Positions 34,801 through 42,401 of a stretch of 64,000 bases of DNA are shown in pieces (position 1 is the first letter of the stretch; the number at the start of each line of letters is the position of its first letter). A program made the position numbers and the translations under genes. The notes under the pieces were generated by a model, which saw only the letters and a list, made by a program, of their open reading frames with translations, was not told the DNA's origin and did no database searches. The stretch lies in assembly GCA_023511295.1 (NCBI GenBank), contig JAIMBT010000011.1:1-64000 (forward strand), in the 5' to 3' direction. The DNA comes from Alicyclobacillus sp. Lineage in GTDB: Bacteria; Bacillota; Bacilli; Alicyclobacillales; Alicyclobacillaceae.

Positions 34801-35782
34801 GCTGCTCGAGCATCTGCTGGGCCACCTGCGCCGACCCCAGGATGGTGGTGAATCCAACCTGCATTTGTTGCATCTGGGCATCCCACTGTACGCCGGCGCT
34901 GATGGCATCCTTGATGCCGTTCGTGATGGCGTAGAGGCCCGCGTACACGCCTGAATACAGGAACGCCTGCTTCAGGATGCTGCCGAGGCTGTTGTACGAG
35001 CGAGACGCCTCCTCGGCGGCGCTGCTGTTCAGACCGAGCGCCTGGCGCACCTGAGCGAGCCACGAATTCTCTTGCTGGAGTGTCGTGTTGGTTTCCGAGA
35101 TACTGGCTCGCAACTGCGACAGCCGTGCCTGTGCATCGTTGTACTGGATTGCCAGCTGTTGTGTGGCCTCGGCGTCCTTCCCCTTTTGATCGATGGACGC
35201 CTGATATGCCGACGCCAACTCCTTGACCATCTGCGCCTGGAGTTGGTACTCCTTGTTGAGCGAGTCCAGCTTCAGGCGCAACTGGTCGGTCGCACTTGCA
35301 TCCGATCCCAGGGCCGCTGTCGCCGCGCGAAACTCGCTCTGGACGACTTCCATGCTTCGGCTCAGGTTGCTCACGGTATCGCCGATTGTAGCGAGGCCGC
35401 TGTTGTGCTCTGCAATCTGGGTGTTCGTCGATTCCAGCTGGGCCTGCATCTGCGACAGCTGCGCTTGATATCGGTTCAACTTCGCCGTGAGTAGGTCGGT
35501 CTGCCGGGCATCCTCGCCCTTCTCAGCAGCACTCTTCGCGACCGCCTGCTGGAGGAGGTTCACCGCTTGGGACTGCAGTTCGATCTGCTTGCTCAGGGAC
35601 TCGGCTTTTGCGCCGAGGACATCCGTTGCGCTTCCTGCGTTGGCGAAGGCCGCCGTGGCCGCCTGTAATTCGGTCTGAACCACACGCATGGCGGCATTGA
35701 TGCGCGAGATGCCGTCCTGGAATCCCATACTGTCGAGCCCTAGTCTTACGACCAGACTGCCGACTTCGTCGTTTGCCGCCAT
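31895..35782 (-). CDS. Tail tape measure protein
   Basis: 1,295 aa; its length sets tail length (very roughly 190 nm at 1.5 Å per residue, by the usual rule). Long coiled-coil N-terminus, a TP901-type tape-measure domain (FAQSTPFSTTQVEQSAQQML, GTVDAQDMLQLTEAGIPAW) around 300-450, hydrophobic segments near 580-700, Gln-rich coiled coil (about 900-1,130), and a C-terminal GPTTVLAGEAGPEAILPL motif typical of these proteins. ATG follows AGGGAGGG. Confidence 0.95.
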   Translation of the reverse strand: MAANDEVGSLVVRLGLDSMGFQDGISRINAAMRVVQTELQAATAAFANAGSATDVLGAKAESLSKQIELQSQAVNLLQQAVAKSAAEKGEDARQTDLLTAKLNRYQAQLSQMQAQLESTNTQIAEHNSGLATIGDTVSNLSRSMEVVQSEFRAATAALGSDASATDQLRLKLDSLNKEYQLQAQMVKELASAYQASIDQKGKDAEATQQLAIQYNDAQARLSQLRASISETNTTLQQENSWLAQVRQALGLNSSAAEEASRSYNSLGSILKQAFLYSGVYAGLYAITNGIKDAISAGVQWDAQMQQMQVGFTTILGSAQVAQQMLEQLTAFAQSTPFSTTQVEQSAQQMLAMGFAAQQILPAMKAIGDAAAALGLTSDGIQRVSLALGQMLAHGTVDAQDMLQLTEAGIPAWQMLAQSMGKTVPQLQSMVSKGLVPAKQATDALLADMEARYPNMLQKMNTSFSSEMGNLGDAAKHTFGDLIKPEFDWLTNTALPAINAKLDTFRQTLEQAGASAAFKTILPSSVVDGFNALGDAVKSVFNFISQNGPLVASILEGIAAGLAFAGTVVAVEKVVAAFSTLVTVVRTTIAAVAAMDIAMDANPIGALAVAIGAVVTALTLLTKAWNNDWGGIQEKTQAVIGVIVAVFNNMVDLLKGGWYAIEVAGIAAFQVILDAVSPLVNLIGKIAPGAASAFKSFQDSVNDARKNAVQNLNNDLIQTTNSVYAIAQAAANVKDAFSTWSTPTKPGAAGAAVQMGDGSLALQTPHGSTASEAATQSASVSTAATNAALQAAIASAQKQATAATMSAKSTATQSAEDIVQSFIDGINSKLAPLQNTIDQLKARLQFRQDQGNSAAVTETINEEIAAYQKQADAVRNAMSAISKEIGKLDPKKQASDIANLRNQYSQLATEWWNDKDAITQLNNQLKQTSQDAAQAASDAFKTMTDSEISDIQTALQNELNAMQQAHQQALSDFDAVTQAMDAQFQAQIAALQQQSTENDRANQQAQWDSQMGDLQHQLAVANLMGDTSTIDQVKQQIDQLNQEISQQKQQWAIQDQEQTIQQQQQAYDQQRALQRQALDQQLTAIENEKQQEIQLQEQAFQTLQSQLVAAIQAGQLTQAQAQAAWVQAIKDTGDQSLQAQITAQQNVQTELQKWADQYTAVGKKYGTNLGSGLVSGLNSMLKAVQSAAAQLANAAAAAMSVGQSTVASATISIPKMAAGGVLTGPTTVLAGEAGPEAILPLNDSTLSKLARAIMAQAPGRGTGNITVPVYLDGKQIAGYVLDIATGQLLEQQRKGA

Positions 35783-35794
35783 GCCAATCCCTCC

Positions 35795-36004
35795 CTACAG
35801 AACTTGATCGATAAAGCCATGCGGTGTTTCGTTGCTGGACGGCCGGTTTAGCTTGATGTGCACCTTCAGAAGCTCATCCAGTTCACGCGGCGTCGAACGC
35901 CAAAAAGACCGCTCGTCCTTGCGCAGGATGACGGTCCCAAGGTACTTGAGCCATGGCCAGTCCCACCCGTGGTCCTCGGATGTAGACTGGCTCAGGCGTT
36001 TTTT
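35795..36004 (-). CDS. Tail assembly chaperone, frameshift extension (gpGT-like T part)
   Basis: Entered only by -1 frameshifting at 36004-35998 on slippery A AAA AAC, in exactly the right phase. After the slip the frame reads RLSQSTSEDHGWDWPWLKYL and on to VLRKDER-like residues, ending ...GFIDQVL at TAG 35797-35795. It has no start of its own. The W-x-WL-xY and FWRSTPRELDELL motifs are the hallmarks of the downstream half of siphovirus tail chaperones. The full fusion is about 175 aa; it binds the tape measure during tail assembly. Confidence 0.88.
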   Translation of the reverse strand, partial: KKRLSQSTSEDHGWDWPWLKYLGTVILRKDERSFWRSTPRELDELLKVHIKLNRPSSNETPHGFIDQVL

Positions 36005-36321
36005 GCCGCGGTTTCGGTTTCGTCATCCATCTGCGGCAACGCCGCGCGAATCGCGTCCGCAATGACAGGGGCAAGCGATACGACGCCAGCCGGTGTCAAT
36101 GTCGCGCCAACCTGACGCTCGGTTAGCGTCTCGTCCTCGTGCAACAGGCCGATCCAGAGCAACGCACGTAGAGCTTTGAATTCCTTCAGGTGATCCAGCG
36201 CTTCTGTAAGACTGCCGAACCGTTCCTCGATCTCCGCGAATGCATTCAGGTCGTAGCAAAGGCTTCGTTTCTTGTCCAGCTCGACCGTGAACTTCTTCAG
36301 ACGGACATCAGATACAGGCAT
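35992..36321 (-). CDS. Tail assembly chaperone, short form (gpG-like)
   Basis: 109 aa, ATG after GGAGGAGGATG. The body (YDLNAFAEIEERFGSLTEAL, ALLWIGLLHEDETLTERQVG) is typical of the phage tail chaperone (DUF-type, gpG equivalent). It ends AAKNA just after a slippery heptamer; most ribosomes stop here and a minority shift to produce the long form. Located between major tail protein and tape measure, as in lambda and HK97. Confidence 0.9.
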   Translation of the reverse strand: MPVSDVRLKKFTVELDKKRSLCYDLNAFAEIEERFGSLTEALDHLKEFKALRALLWIGLLHEDETLTERQVGATLTPAGVVSLAPVIADAIRAALPQMDDETETAAKNA

Positions 36322-36340
36322 GCTTCATCCTCCTCCAGTG

Positions 36341-36366
36341 AAAAGAAGGGGCGCAACGGCCCCTCC
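36341..36366 (-). terminator. Terminator after the major tail protein gene
   Basis: Minus strand AGGGGC, short loop, GCCCCT followed by TCTTTT, right after the tail-tube stop. It would lower expression of downstream genes relative to the abundant tail-tube protein. Confidence 0.6.
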
Positions 36367-36367
36367 C

Positions 36368-37252
36368 TTAGGCGGTCGTGAAGTTTGTCACGCTGTTCGC
36401 TGCCAACGCGTTCCCAGCCAGGTCTTTGACGTTGGTTGTCGCGACTGCGATGTATGCGGTTGTCGCTGCCAACGCCCCGGTCGGGGTGAAGGTGACGGTC
36501 TTTTGGTCGCCGCTCAGGCTCAATGTACCGTTCACCAGCGTTCCATCTGAGCCCTTCATCAGGAAGAAGTTCGCAGAAGTTACGCAGCTTGCTTGGATTG
36601 CCTCATTGAACGTCCAAACAAAGTATGAGTTGTCAGGAACGTTCGCCGCCGCGTCAGCCGGCGTCGTCGTGACCGTAGGCGGGGTGGTATCCGAGCTGGC
36701 ACCGTAGACGGTGTTGAACCACGTTGCGGCGCCTGTGAATCCAGGATCGTCCTGATCGCCGACGGCTTCCCACACCTGGTCATAATCGCGGCGAACGAAT
36801 GTTCCGACGATACTCGCGGTCTGGAACGCGGGCTTGTCCTCTTCGGTCTGGTAGTCGTCCTCGGGCACCTGGAACATGCCCTTGGCGAGCCACACGTAAC
36901 GATAGTTGCCATTTGATTTCCGAGACCGGAAACCAAAGGCAACATACGGCGCTTGATCCGTCGTCTTCCGGACGAGGACGCCGTTTCCGTCGACCGTGTG
37001 CCCCAGGAGATCAGCCTGTACCTGCGTTGGCAGATTGCGCATTTCAATGGTGACGTCGACCTCGCCGAGTGAAATCGCGGTATCAGACGGTCCGTCATCC
37101 GAATACAGCGTAGCCGCGTTGCTCTTCGGCTGAATCTTAGCGGTTACGGCGCCTGGAATTGCCTTGACCTGACCATACGTCGCTCCGGACGCATCGTCGT
37201 TCGTGAGGATGGCATAATGCATTTGGTCCAGGCCGATTTTTACTCCATCCAA
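36368..37252 (-). CDS. Major tail tube protein with Ig-like domain
   Basis: 294 aa from TTG 37252, which sits at ideal spacing to AGGAGGG; a TTG seven codons upstream would overlap the previous gene. Residues ~1-190 resemble the phi13/TP901 major tail protein (ISLGEVDVTIEMRNLPTQVQ, YRYVWLAKGMFQVPEDDYQT). Residues ~195-294 form a Big_5-type Ig-like domain (TPPTVTTTPADAAANVPDNS ... AYIAVATTNVKDLAGNAL) that would stud the tail surface and may bind glycans. Confidence 0.88.
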   Translation of the reverse strand: MDGVKIGLDQMHYAILTNDDASGATYGQVKAIPGAVTAKIQPKSNAATLYSDDGPSDTAISLGEVDVTIEMRNLPTQVQADLLGHTVDGNGVLVRKTTDQAPYVAFGFRSRKSNGNYRYVWLAKGMFQVPEDDYQTEEDKPAFQTASIVGTFVRRDYDQVWEAVGDQDDPGFTGAATWFNTVYGASSDTTPPTVTTTPADAAANVPDNSYFVWTFNEAIQASCVTSANFFLMKGSDGTLVNGTLSLSGDQKTVTFTPTGALAATTAYIAVATTNVKDLAGNALAANSVTNFTTA

Positions 37253-37254
37253 AG

Positions 37255-37620
37255 TTATCCCTCCTGTATCCAAGTCGTCGCGTAGCGCATGGCCTTGTGA
37301 TAGATGAGTGTCTGCATCTCAAACAGGTCCTGTGAGGACGTTCGCTGGAACCCAATCGACTTCATGGTCTTGTCCACTTGCTCCGCGATATCGTTGTACC
37401 CGGCGGTGTTCCAGATGTCGATTTGCAAACGTATCTGACTCGCAACCTCTTGGTCATCTGCCCACCCTTCGCCGGAGTTGTCGAGCTCAAAGATGGTGAT
37501 CCGGGGATACTGTGCGGCATCCGGCGCACGGTAGCCGTAGATGTGGTCGCCGCCAAGCAGGTTTACGAGGTCCGAATTGGCGAGCAGGGCGTTCATCACA
37601 GTGGGCATGAGGTCAATCAT
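37255..37620 (-). CDS. DUF3168-like tail completion protein
   Basis: 121 aa from ATG 37620, which overlaps the upstream stop (ATGA); the frame further upstream is a shadow. The opening IDLMPTVMNALLANSDLVNLL and the strand YPRITIFELDN fit the DUF3168/tail-terminator family that ends tail polymerisation and joins tail to head. Order between HK97-gp10-like and tail-tube genes supports it. Confidence 0.8.
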   Translation of the reverse strand: MIDLMPTVMNALLANSDLVNLLGGDHIYGYRAPDAAQYPRITIFELDNSGEGWADDQEVASQIRLQIDIWNTAGYNDIAEQVDKTMKSIGFQRTSSQDLFEMQTLIYHKAMRYATTWIQEG

Positions 37621-37997
37621 TTGAGCGCCCCCTTGATCACCTGGCGCATCGCGTCGAACGCGGCCCGTTGCTGCTCGTGCATGGCAGGCTCCATGAACGG
37701 GTACGCCGGCATCTTGCTCGTGCCGAACTCGAGGAACTTTGCACGCCATGCGGTGCGCGCGGAAGGCCCGATGGTGATGTACCGAACGCCGTCGGCATCC
37801 TGCCTGGGCCTGCCGATCTTGATGTCATCACGCACGTGCACCTCGTGCCTGGCACTCACGTTGACGTTCTCAGACATCGCGTCGGCAATCGGCTGGGCAC
37901 CCGCTTTGAGCGCCTGATTTACGACCTTGTCGACGTTGGCACCAAGGCGCGCGAGTGCGGCGTACAATTCACCGAATCCGCTCACGTCCATGCTCAT
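37617..37997 (-). CDS. HK97 gp10-like head-tail protein
   Basis: 126 aa from ATG 37997, overlapping the previous stop (ATGA). Features VNQALKAGAQPIADAMSENV and the C-terminal WRAKFLEFGTSKMPAYPFM motif characteristic of the HK97-gp10 family, which helps join tail to capsid. Confidence 0.9.
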   Translation of the reverse strand: MSMDVSGFGELYAALARLGANVDKVVNQALKAGAQPIADAMSENVNVSARHEVHVRDDIKIGRPRQDADGVRYITIGPSARTAWRAKFLEFGTSKMPAYPFMEPAMHEQQRAAFDAMRQVIKGALK

Positions 37998-38323
37998 CCG
38001 CTCGTCACCGCCCGGCACATCAGAGTCAAGTACCGCTTGTCGCCGTCAACGTCGGAGACCGACATGATTCGATGCGCCACACCATTGATGACGGCTATGC
38101 AGTCGGTAGTGACGTCCGTGCGATACCGAATGACCACCTGCTGGTCGTCGTTCGCGTCAACGGCGGCCGCCGCCCAATAATCCCGTCCCTTCAGACCAGT
38201 AATCGCCGCCCACACGGTTGCAAACGTGGTCGTCTGTTTGGACGGGACGCGCCCATCATCCAAAACTTCCCGCACCGTCTGCAGCGCCACTCGAAAGCGC
38301 ATATCACCGGTCCTGATCGTCAT
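37994..38323 (-). CDS. Head-tail joining protein (SPP1 gp16-like)
   Basis: 109 aa, overlapping the connector stop (ATGA). The sequence MRFRVALQTVREVLDDG, FATVWAAITGLKGRDYW and a β-rich second half (HRIMSVSDVDGDKRYLTLMC) match the stopper proteins that close the portal channel after packaging. Confidence 0.88.
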   Translation of the reverse strand: MTIRTGDMRFRVALQTVREVLDDGRVPSKQTTTFATVWAAITGLKGRDYWAAAAVDANDDQQVVIRYRTDVTTDCIAVINGVAHRIMSVSDVDGDKRYLTLMCRAVTSG

Positions 38324-38991
38324 GTTGGCACCACCCGGTCGGTCGACAGCAGTGATTTCACGGCGAGATCCAACTCGGTGCCAATAGAGCGGGAACCCAT
38401 GATGACCACCGCTTCCCGGTTCTCATACCAGTGTGCGATGAGCATCATCATCGCCTGTTTGACTGCGTTCGGGACACTCCCGGCGTCCGATCCATATCCC
38501 GCTGTGTATCGCACCTTTACGCCGTTGATCGGCTGCAGGTGCGCAATCGGCCACACCTGGCCGCTCGCCGGCACGATGCGCCCTGGCTCCGAGTCCGTAT
38601 CCACGATGTAGGTCGACGGATCAACTGTGATCGTAGTGCCTGAGCTATCGGTATAGGCGACATACTCGACGCTCTGAATCGGCGGCCGAGGCAGCGTTAT
38701 CTGGTCGTGGCGGCGGTGGTGATGACGATGATATCCAAGCTCGTAAGCGCCAAACGGAAAGCCCCACAGCATCCCGGCACGTTGAGGGTAGTGATGCGGG
38801 AAATGGTCCAGGGTCAATTCAAGCGTCTGCGTGATGTATGCGCGGTTCTGGAACGCCTCACAATATTCACGCGCGGCCACGATCAGACTTGAAATCATCG
38901 CGTCTTCCTCGTCATGGTCAACGCGCAGGTACACCTTTGCTTCATCCAGACCTACGGGCTCGGCGGTTGGAGGTGTTACGACCCGGAGTAT
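38320..38991 (-). CDS. Head-tail connector (gp6/gp15-like), apparent ATA start
   Basis: 223 aa if initiated at ATA 38991, ten bases after AGGTG. This gives the N-terminus MLRVVTPPTAEPVGLDEAK, which closely fits the usual opening of gp6-type connectors; the only canonical start in frame, GTG 38934, would remove the conserved LDEAKVYLR helix. The adaptor forms a ring under the portal. It overlaps the preceding 66-aa gene by 50 nt. Residues AMISSLIVAAREYCEAFQNR and the late VPNAVKQAMMMLIAHWYENR are family features; a His-rich loop (YHRHHHRRH) is unusual. Confidence 0.88.
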   Translation of the reverse strand: MLRVVTPPTAEPVGLDEAKVYLRVDHDEEDAMISSLIVAAREYCEAFQNRAYITQTLELTLDHFPHHYPQRAGMLWGFPFGAYELGYHRHHHRRHDQITLPRPPIQSVEYVAYTDSSGTTITVDPSTYIVDTDSEPGRIVPASGQVWPIAHLQPINGVKVRYTAGYGSDAGSVPNAVKQAMMMLIAHWYENREAVVIMGSRSIGTELDLAVKSLLSTDRVVPT

Positions 38992-39142
38992 CGTCGTCAG
39001 TCACCTGCTTTCCATCGGCCGGACGAATGACCCGCGCCCGTTCCAGACGATCCGCACGCTCGCCAGATACCTCGATCAATTCGCCGACGCGTCGGATCAC
39101 ACCCGACTCAAGGTCTTTGAAGTCGGAGATCACTTCGTACAC
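38942..39142 (-). CDS. Small phage protein between capsid and connector
   Basis: 66 aa from GTG 39142 (AAGGTGGTG upstream). MYEVISDFKDLESGVIRRVG is typical of a small protein found between capsid and connector genes in many Firmicute siphophages. Function not established. Confidence 0.75.
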   Translation of the reverse strand: MYEVISDFKDLESGVIRRVGELIEVSGERADRLERARVIRPADGKQVTDDDTPGRNTSNRRARRSG

Positions 39143-39169
39143 AGCGTTTCACCACCTTATAAGGCAACC

Positions 39170-39189
39170 GGGGCGGTCTACACCGCCCC
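39170..39189 (-). terminator. GC hairpin downstream of capsid module
   Basis: GGGGCGGT and ACCGCCCC pair around CTAC just after the 133-aa gene stop. With only a TTATAA tail, this may act as an attenuator or RNA-stability element rather than a full terminator. Confidence 0.45.
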
Positions 39190-39199
39190 ACTCGCCCAA

Positions 39200-39601
39200 T
39201 TACGAGTTGCCGGTACCGAAGCGAGCGTCCCCGCGGATCAAAATCGCCGTGCCGACCACGGCCGATCCGTCGTCACAGGTCACCTGCGCAGTGACGAACC
39301 CGTATCCATTGGCAAGGTCCAGATCGGAAGCCTGCGCTTCGACCGACGCAGTTACAGCGCCCCCAGTACTAGTGACAGTGACGACATCCGAAAGGGCCTT
39401 AGAACCAGTGCCATTGGCATCTCGCGCCTGCAGCAACTGGAGAGTGACATGCTTGCCGTTGGCCACCGCCGCAGTCGTGGCATACGCCAACACCCGGCGG
39501 TAGTCCGCCATCTCCACCCAGGCGCCCGTCTGATCGTTCGTCGCAACGTCGACAGGCGCAAATGCGGTGTCGATGCGCACCGCTTCACTGATTTTCCGCA
39601 A
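39200..39601 (-). CDS. Probable capsid decoration/structural protein
   Basis: 133 aa from TTG 39601 with AGGAGGGG upstream. The product is β-rich with alternating strands (HVTLQLLQARDANGTGSKAL, GGAVTASVEAQASDLDLANG). No family assigned. Its place straight after the major capsid gene is where head-decoration or head-fibre proteins are usually encoded. Confidence 0.65.
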   Translation of the reverse strand: MRKISEAVRIDTAFAPVDVATNDQTGAWVEMADYRRVLAYATTAAVANGKHVTLQLLQARDANGTGSKALSDVVTVTSTGGAVTASVEAQASDLDLANGYGFVTAQVTCDDGSAVVGTAILIRGDARFGTGNS

Positions 39602-39642
39602 CGCGAACCCCTCCTACATTCATATTGAACGGTGCATCCCGA

Positions 39643-41019
39643 TTACGCAGCCGGGATGTCGAGCACGACAAACGGCGACACCTTGGTTGAACCATCCTCC
39701 AGCAGCAACGGATCTGTCACCCAAGGCTGGCCGTCGACGTTCCACGTGATGCGGATCATCGTTTTGTCCTGCTGGAACAGCACGTGCGGAGACGCCGCAA
39801 TGAACGGACCCGAGCCATCCCGGATCAGGTATTTGCTGAAGTCCGCCAAAACCAGGTCGCCCTTGTTGCCGAGAGACGGCGTACGGCCGGTGAAAATGAT
39901 CGGGATGCCGTACAGGGTGTCAGGAATGTGCTGCGTCAAATCGCCGCGCAGGAAGATGTAACGACCATTGACGTCCTGGATGGACACCAATTGCGGGATG
40001 ATCGACTGGTTCGCGACCCACACCGCGTTCGCGAGGCTTTCCGAATACAACGCCGCGCGCATCTGGGACACGTCCGCAAACGAGATCGCGTTGGCCGTGG
40101 CACGATTAACGGTCAGCGCTCCGGAAGCGTTCAGGATGCCCTTCGGCTTGCCGACGCCATCCCCGCGCAGGAACGCGATGTCCTCAGCTGCAGACGTAGC
40201 GACAGACAGCAGGTTGCTGATAAAGCTCGACGCCGCGGTCCAGTTGCGGATCAACTTGTTCGTGAGTACGGTCGTCGCAGACACCTCCTGTGGCGTCAGG
40301 GACAGCTCCTTCAGCGACGCCGTCGTGTCAGGCTTCGCTTCTCCCTCAGCCGTCCACTGCACGGTCACACCGCCATAGACGCCGTTTTTGCCCTGATTCA
40401 GCACGGGCATGTTTAGCGTCGTATCGGGGATCTCGCCGGCCGGGATGACGGACGCCCGCGGCCGAACAACGCTCTGCTCCGGCTGCAGCATTTTGACATC
40501 CGTCAAGTAGAGTTCCGGCACGGCAAAGCCGCCCTCTGAACCGGTGCCCATCGAGAAGTCGTTTCGTACGCTCGGCAAGAGGGCGCCCCTGAATGCTGCA
40601 GGCACCTCGTAGCCGCCGGTCTTTTCATTGATTCTCAAATTCTTGAACCGGCTTGCATACTCCATCTGAACCTTTGCGTCCTCGGCAAAGCGCACGGCAA
40701 ACAGGAATTCACCGAGGTTCTTGAAGCCCCCGTTGTCGAGCTTCGGTTGCTGAACATAGTCAAGTGCCGGACGGAAAGGCTTGTTCAACGGCTCGTTCAG
40801 CTCCTTCTCTCGCGCCGCGACACGTTGTTCGCGCTGTTCCTGCGCACGCGCGGCCTCGATCTTCACGTCCAACCCCTCGATCTCGGTGTCCAACTGGTCG
40901 AAAATGCTCACCTCTTCCGGCGTCAGGTCACGATTCTCGGCCTTCGCCGCGTCGAGTAGCTCGCGCTGGCGCTGCACCTTCTCGGCACGGCTCTCCAGCA
41001 ACTCCTGCAGTTTGTTCAC
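39643..41019 (-). CDS. Major capsid protein, HK97 fold
   Basis: 458 aa from GTG 41019, overlapping the protease stop (GTGA). Residues 1-~110 form a coiled-coil delta/scaffolding domain (LLESRAEKVQRQRELLDAAK) removed by the protease; the mature shell protein follows, with EGGFAVPELYLTDV, SSFISNLLSVATSAAEDIAF, FLRGDGVGKPKGIL and DPLLLEDGSTKVSPFVVLD, all HK97-capsid features. Confidence 0.95.
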   Translation of the reverse strand: MNKLQELLESRAEKVQRQRELLDAAKAENRDLTPEEVSIFDQLDTEIEGLDVKIEAARAQEQREQRVAAREKELNEPLNKPFRPALDYVQQPKLDNGGFKNLGEFLFAVRFAEDAKVQMEYASRFKNLRINEKTGGYEVPAAFRGALLPSVRNDFSMGTGSEGGFAVPELYLTDVKMLQPEQSVVRPRASVIPAGEIPDTTLNMPVLNQGKNGVYGGVTVQWTAEGEAKPDTTASLKELSLTPQEVSATTVLTNKLIRNWTAASSFISNLLSVATSAAEDIAFLRGDGVGKPKGILNASGALTVNRATANAISFADVSQMRAALYSESLANAVWVANQSIIPQLVSIQDVNGRYIFLRGDLTQHIPDTLYGIPIIFTGRTPSLGNKGDLVLADFSKYLIRDGSGPFIAASPHVLFQQDKTMIRITWNVDGQPWVTDPLLLEDGSTKVSPFVVLDIPAA

Positions 41020-42401
41020 TTGACCAACCCTCTTTCATTGTTTTTCAGCCGTCGCTCAAACAAAGAAAGCGGCGCCGATGGCGACCGCTTGGTGCGACTG
41101 TCGTTGGAATTGTCCTGCTCCCACGGCGGCGTCTCGCCAAACTGCTTGTAGTGCTTGCCGAGCTCCGCCTGCACCTTCGGGACATCCGCCTCCGGGATGT
41201 CCGTCTGCGACAGCCGGGCCGCGCAGTTCGCGACTCCGCGCCAGACCACCGCTCCGTCTGATGGGCGATGGTGAGGCAGTTTCAGATCCCCGAACGTCGC
41301 CGGCGGCATCTCCCTCGCCCAAGCGTAGTGACCGGCGATGTGACGCTTCTCGTCGTCAGTGAGATCCGACCACGCCTTGTCGGTGAAGTCCGACAGGGTC
41401 GGAGCCTCCCACGGCGTATCCTTCGGTGCGAGCTTGTCCGACACATCCGGAGGCACCACGCCGGCGCGGACGGAACGCGTGCCAGTGTTGCGCCGCGCCT
41501 GAGTCCCTGACGCGTCCATCGCCGGCGCCAACTCGGATTCGAGGTACCAGTGATAGATCCCGTCGTCCTCCTGGCCGTCAAACAGGATTCCATAAGCGTA
41601 GGTCAGCACGACCTCGCGCACCTCGCCCGTCGACTGCCCAGGAGCGCGTGGCGGGATGGTGATGCGAACGTCGCTCCCAACCGTGAACAGCGGGGCCATG
41701 TCCTCGGCCCCATCCGGGTCCTGATCGATGCGTTCAATCGAGGGGATACCTGCAACGATCTTCGGCGGGTGTTTGTATCGGGACAGGTCCATCTCCTGCC
41801 CGTTCACGATCAACCGACCGTTTCGGACAGACGCCGCTACCTGCTTGGCCTGCTCGATTTCGTCCGCAAACCCGTACTGTACGGCCTCGTCGGCCGTAAG
41901 CCAGGTCTCGGCGTCCATCAGGTTCACCAGCTCATCCCGGTCCATCCCGGTCTTGTCCTGGTACGCCGCGATCAGACTCTCGCGAATCTGGTCGAGGTCG
42001 TCGGCCATCTTCCGCAGATCGTCCGCATTCCCGACGCCCCACGTCCATGGATTGTGGATCATCATCATGGCGTTCCTCGGCATGAGCACTTGGTCACCCG
42101 CCATGGCAATCACCGATGCGATGCTCGCCGCGAGACCGTCCACATGAACCGTGACATTGGCCGGATGCCGCTTGAGCATGGAATGGATGGCCTGCCCAGC
42201 AAACACATCGCCCCCGTCCGAGTTGATGTAAACATCAAGCTGCGATATGTCGCCCAGGGCATCCAGATCCGCCGCGAATTGTGCCGGAGTGACCTCATCG
42301 CCCCACCATGTCTCGCTCTCGATGATGCCGTAGAGGTAGAGCTGGCCAGCGCCGGTTGTGGCGTCGTTGCGGAACGACCAAAACTTCTCTCGCTTTTTCA
42401 G
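41016..42401 (-). CDS. ClpP-type head maturation protease, CTG start
   Basis: 461 aa starting at CTG 42401, six bases after AGGAGGTGA and overlapping the portal stop (CTGA). Homology to phage ClpP proteases begins exactly there (KKREKFWSFRNDATTGAGQL), while the first ATG-type codon in frame (42206) would remove 65 conserved residues. Catalytic Ser is in GLAASIASVIAMAGD, His in MMMIHNPWTWG and Asp in GFADEIEQ. A C-terminal extension (~220 aa) holds a β domain and a WSDLTDDEKRHIAGHYAWA region. It processes capsid and scaffold. Confidence 0.92.
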   Translation of the reverse strand: MKKREKFWSFRNDATTGAGQLYLYGIIESETWWGDEVTPAQFAADLDALGDISQLDVYINSDGGDVFAGQAIHSMLKRHPANVTVHVDGLAASIASVIAMAGDQVLMPRNAMMMIHNPWTWGVGNADDLRKMADDLDQIRESLIAAYQDKTGMDRDELVNLMDAETWLTADEAVQYGFADEIEQAKQVAASVRNGRLIVNGQEMDLSRYKHPPKIVAGIPSIERIDQDPDGAEDMAPLFTVGSDVRITIPPRAPGQSTGEVREVVLTYAYGILFDGQEDDGIYHWYLESELAPAMDASGTQARRNTGTRSVRAGVVPPDVSDKLAPKDTPWEAPTLSDFTDKAWSDLTDDEKRHIAGHYAWAREMPPATFGDLKLPHHRPSDGAVVWRGVANCAARLSQTDIPEADVPKVQAELGKHYKQFGETPPWEQDNSNDSRTKRSPSAPLSLFERRLKNNERGLVK

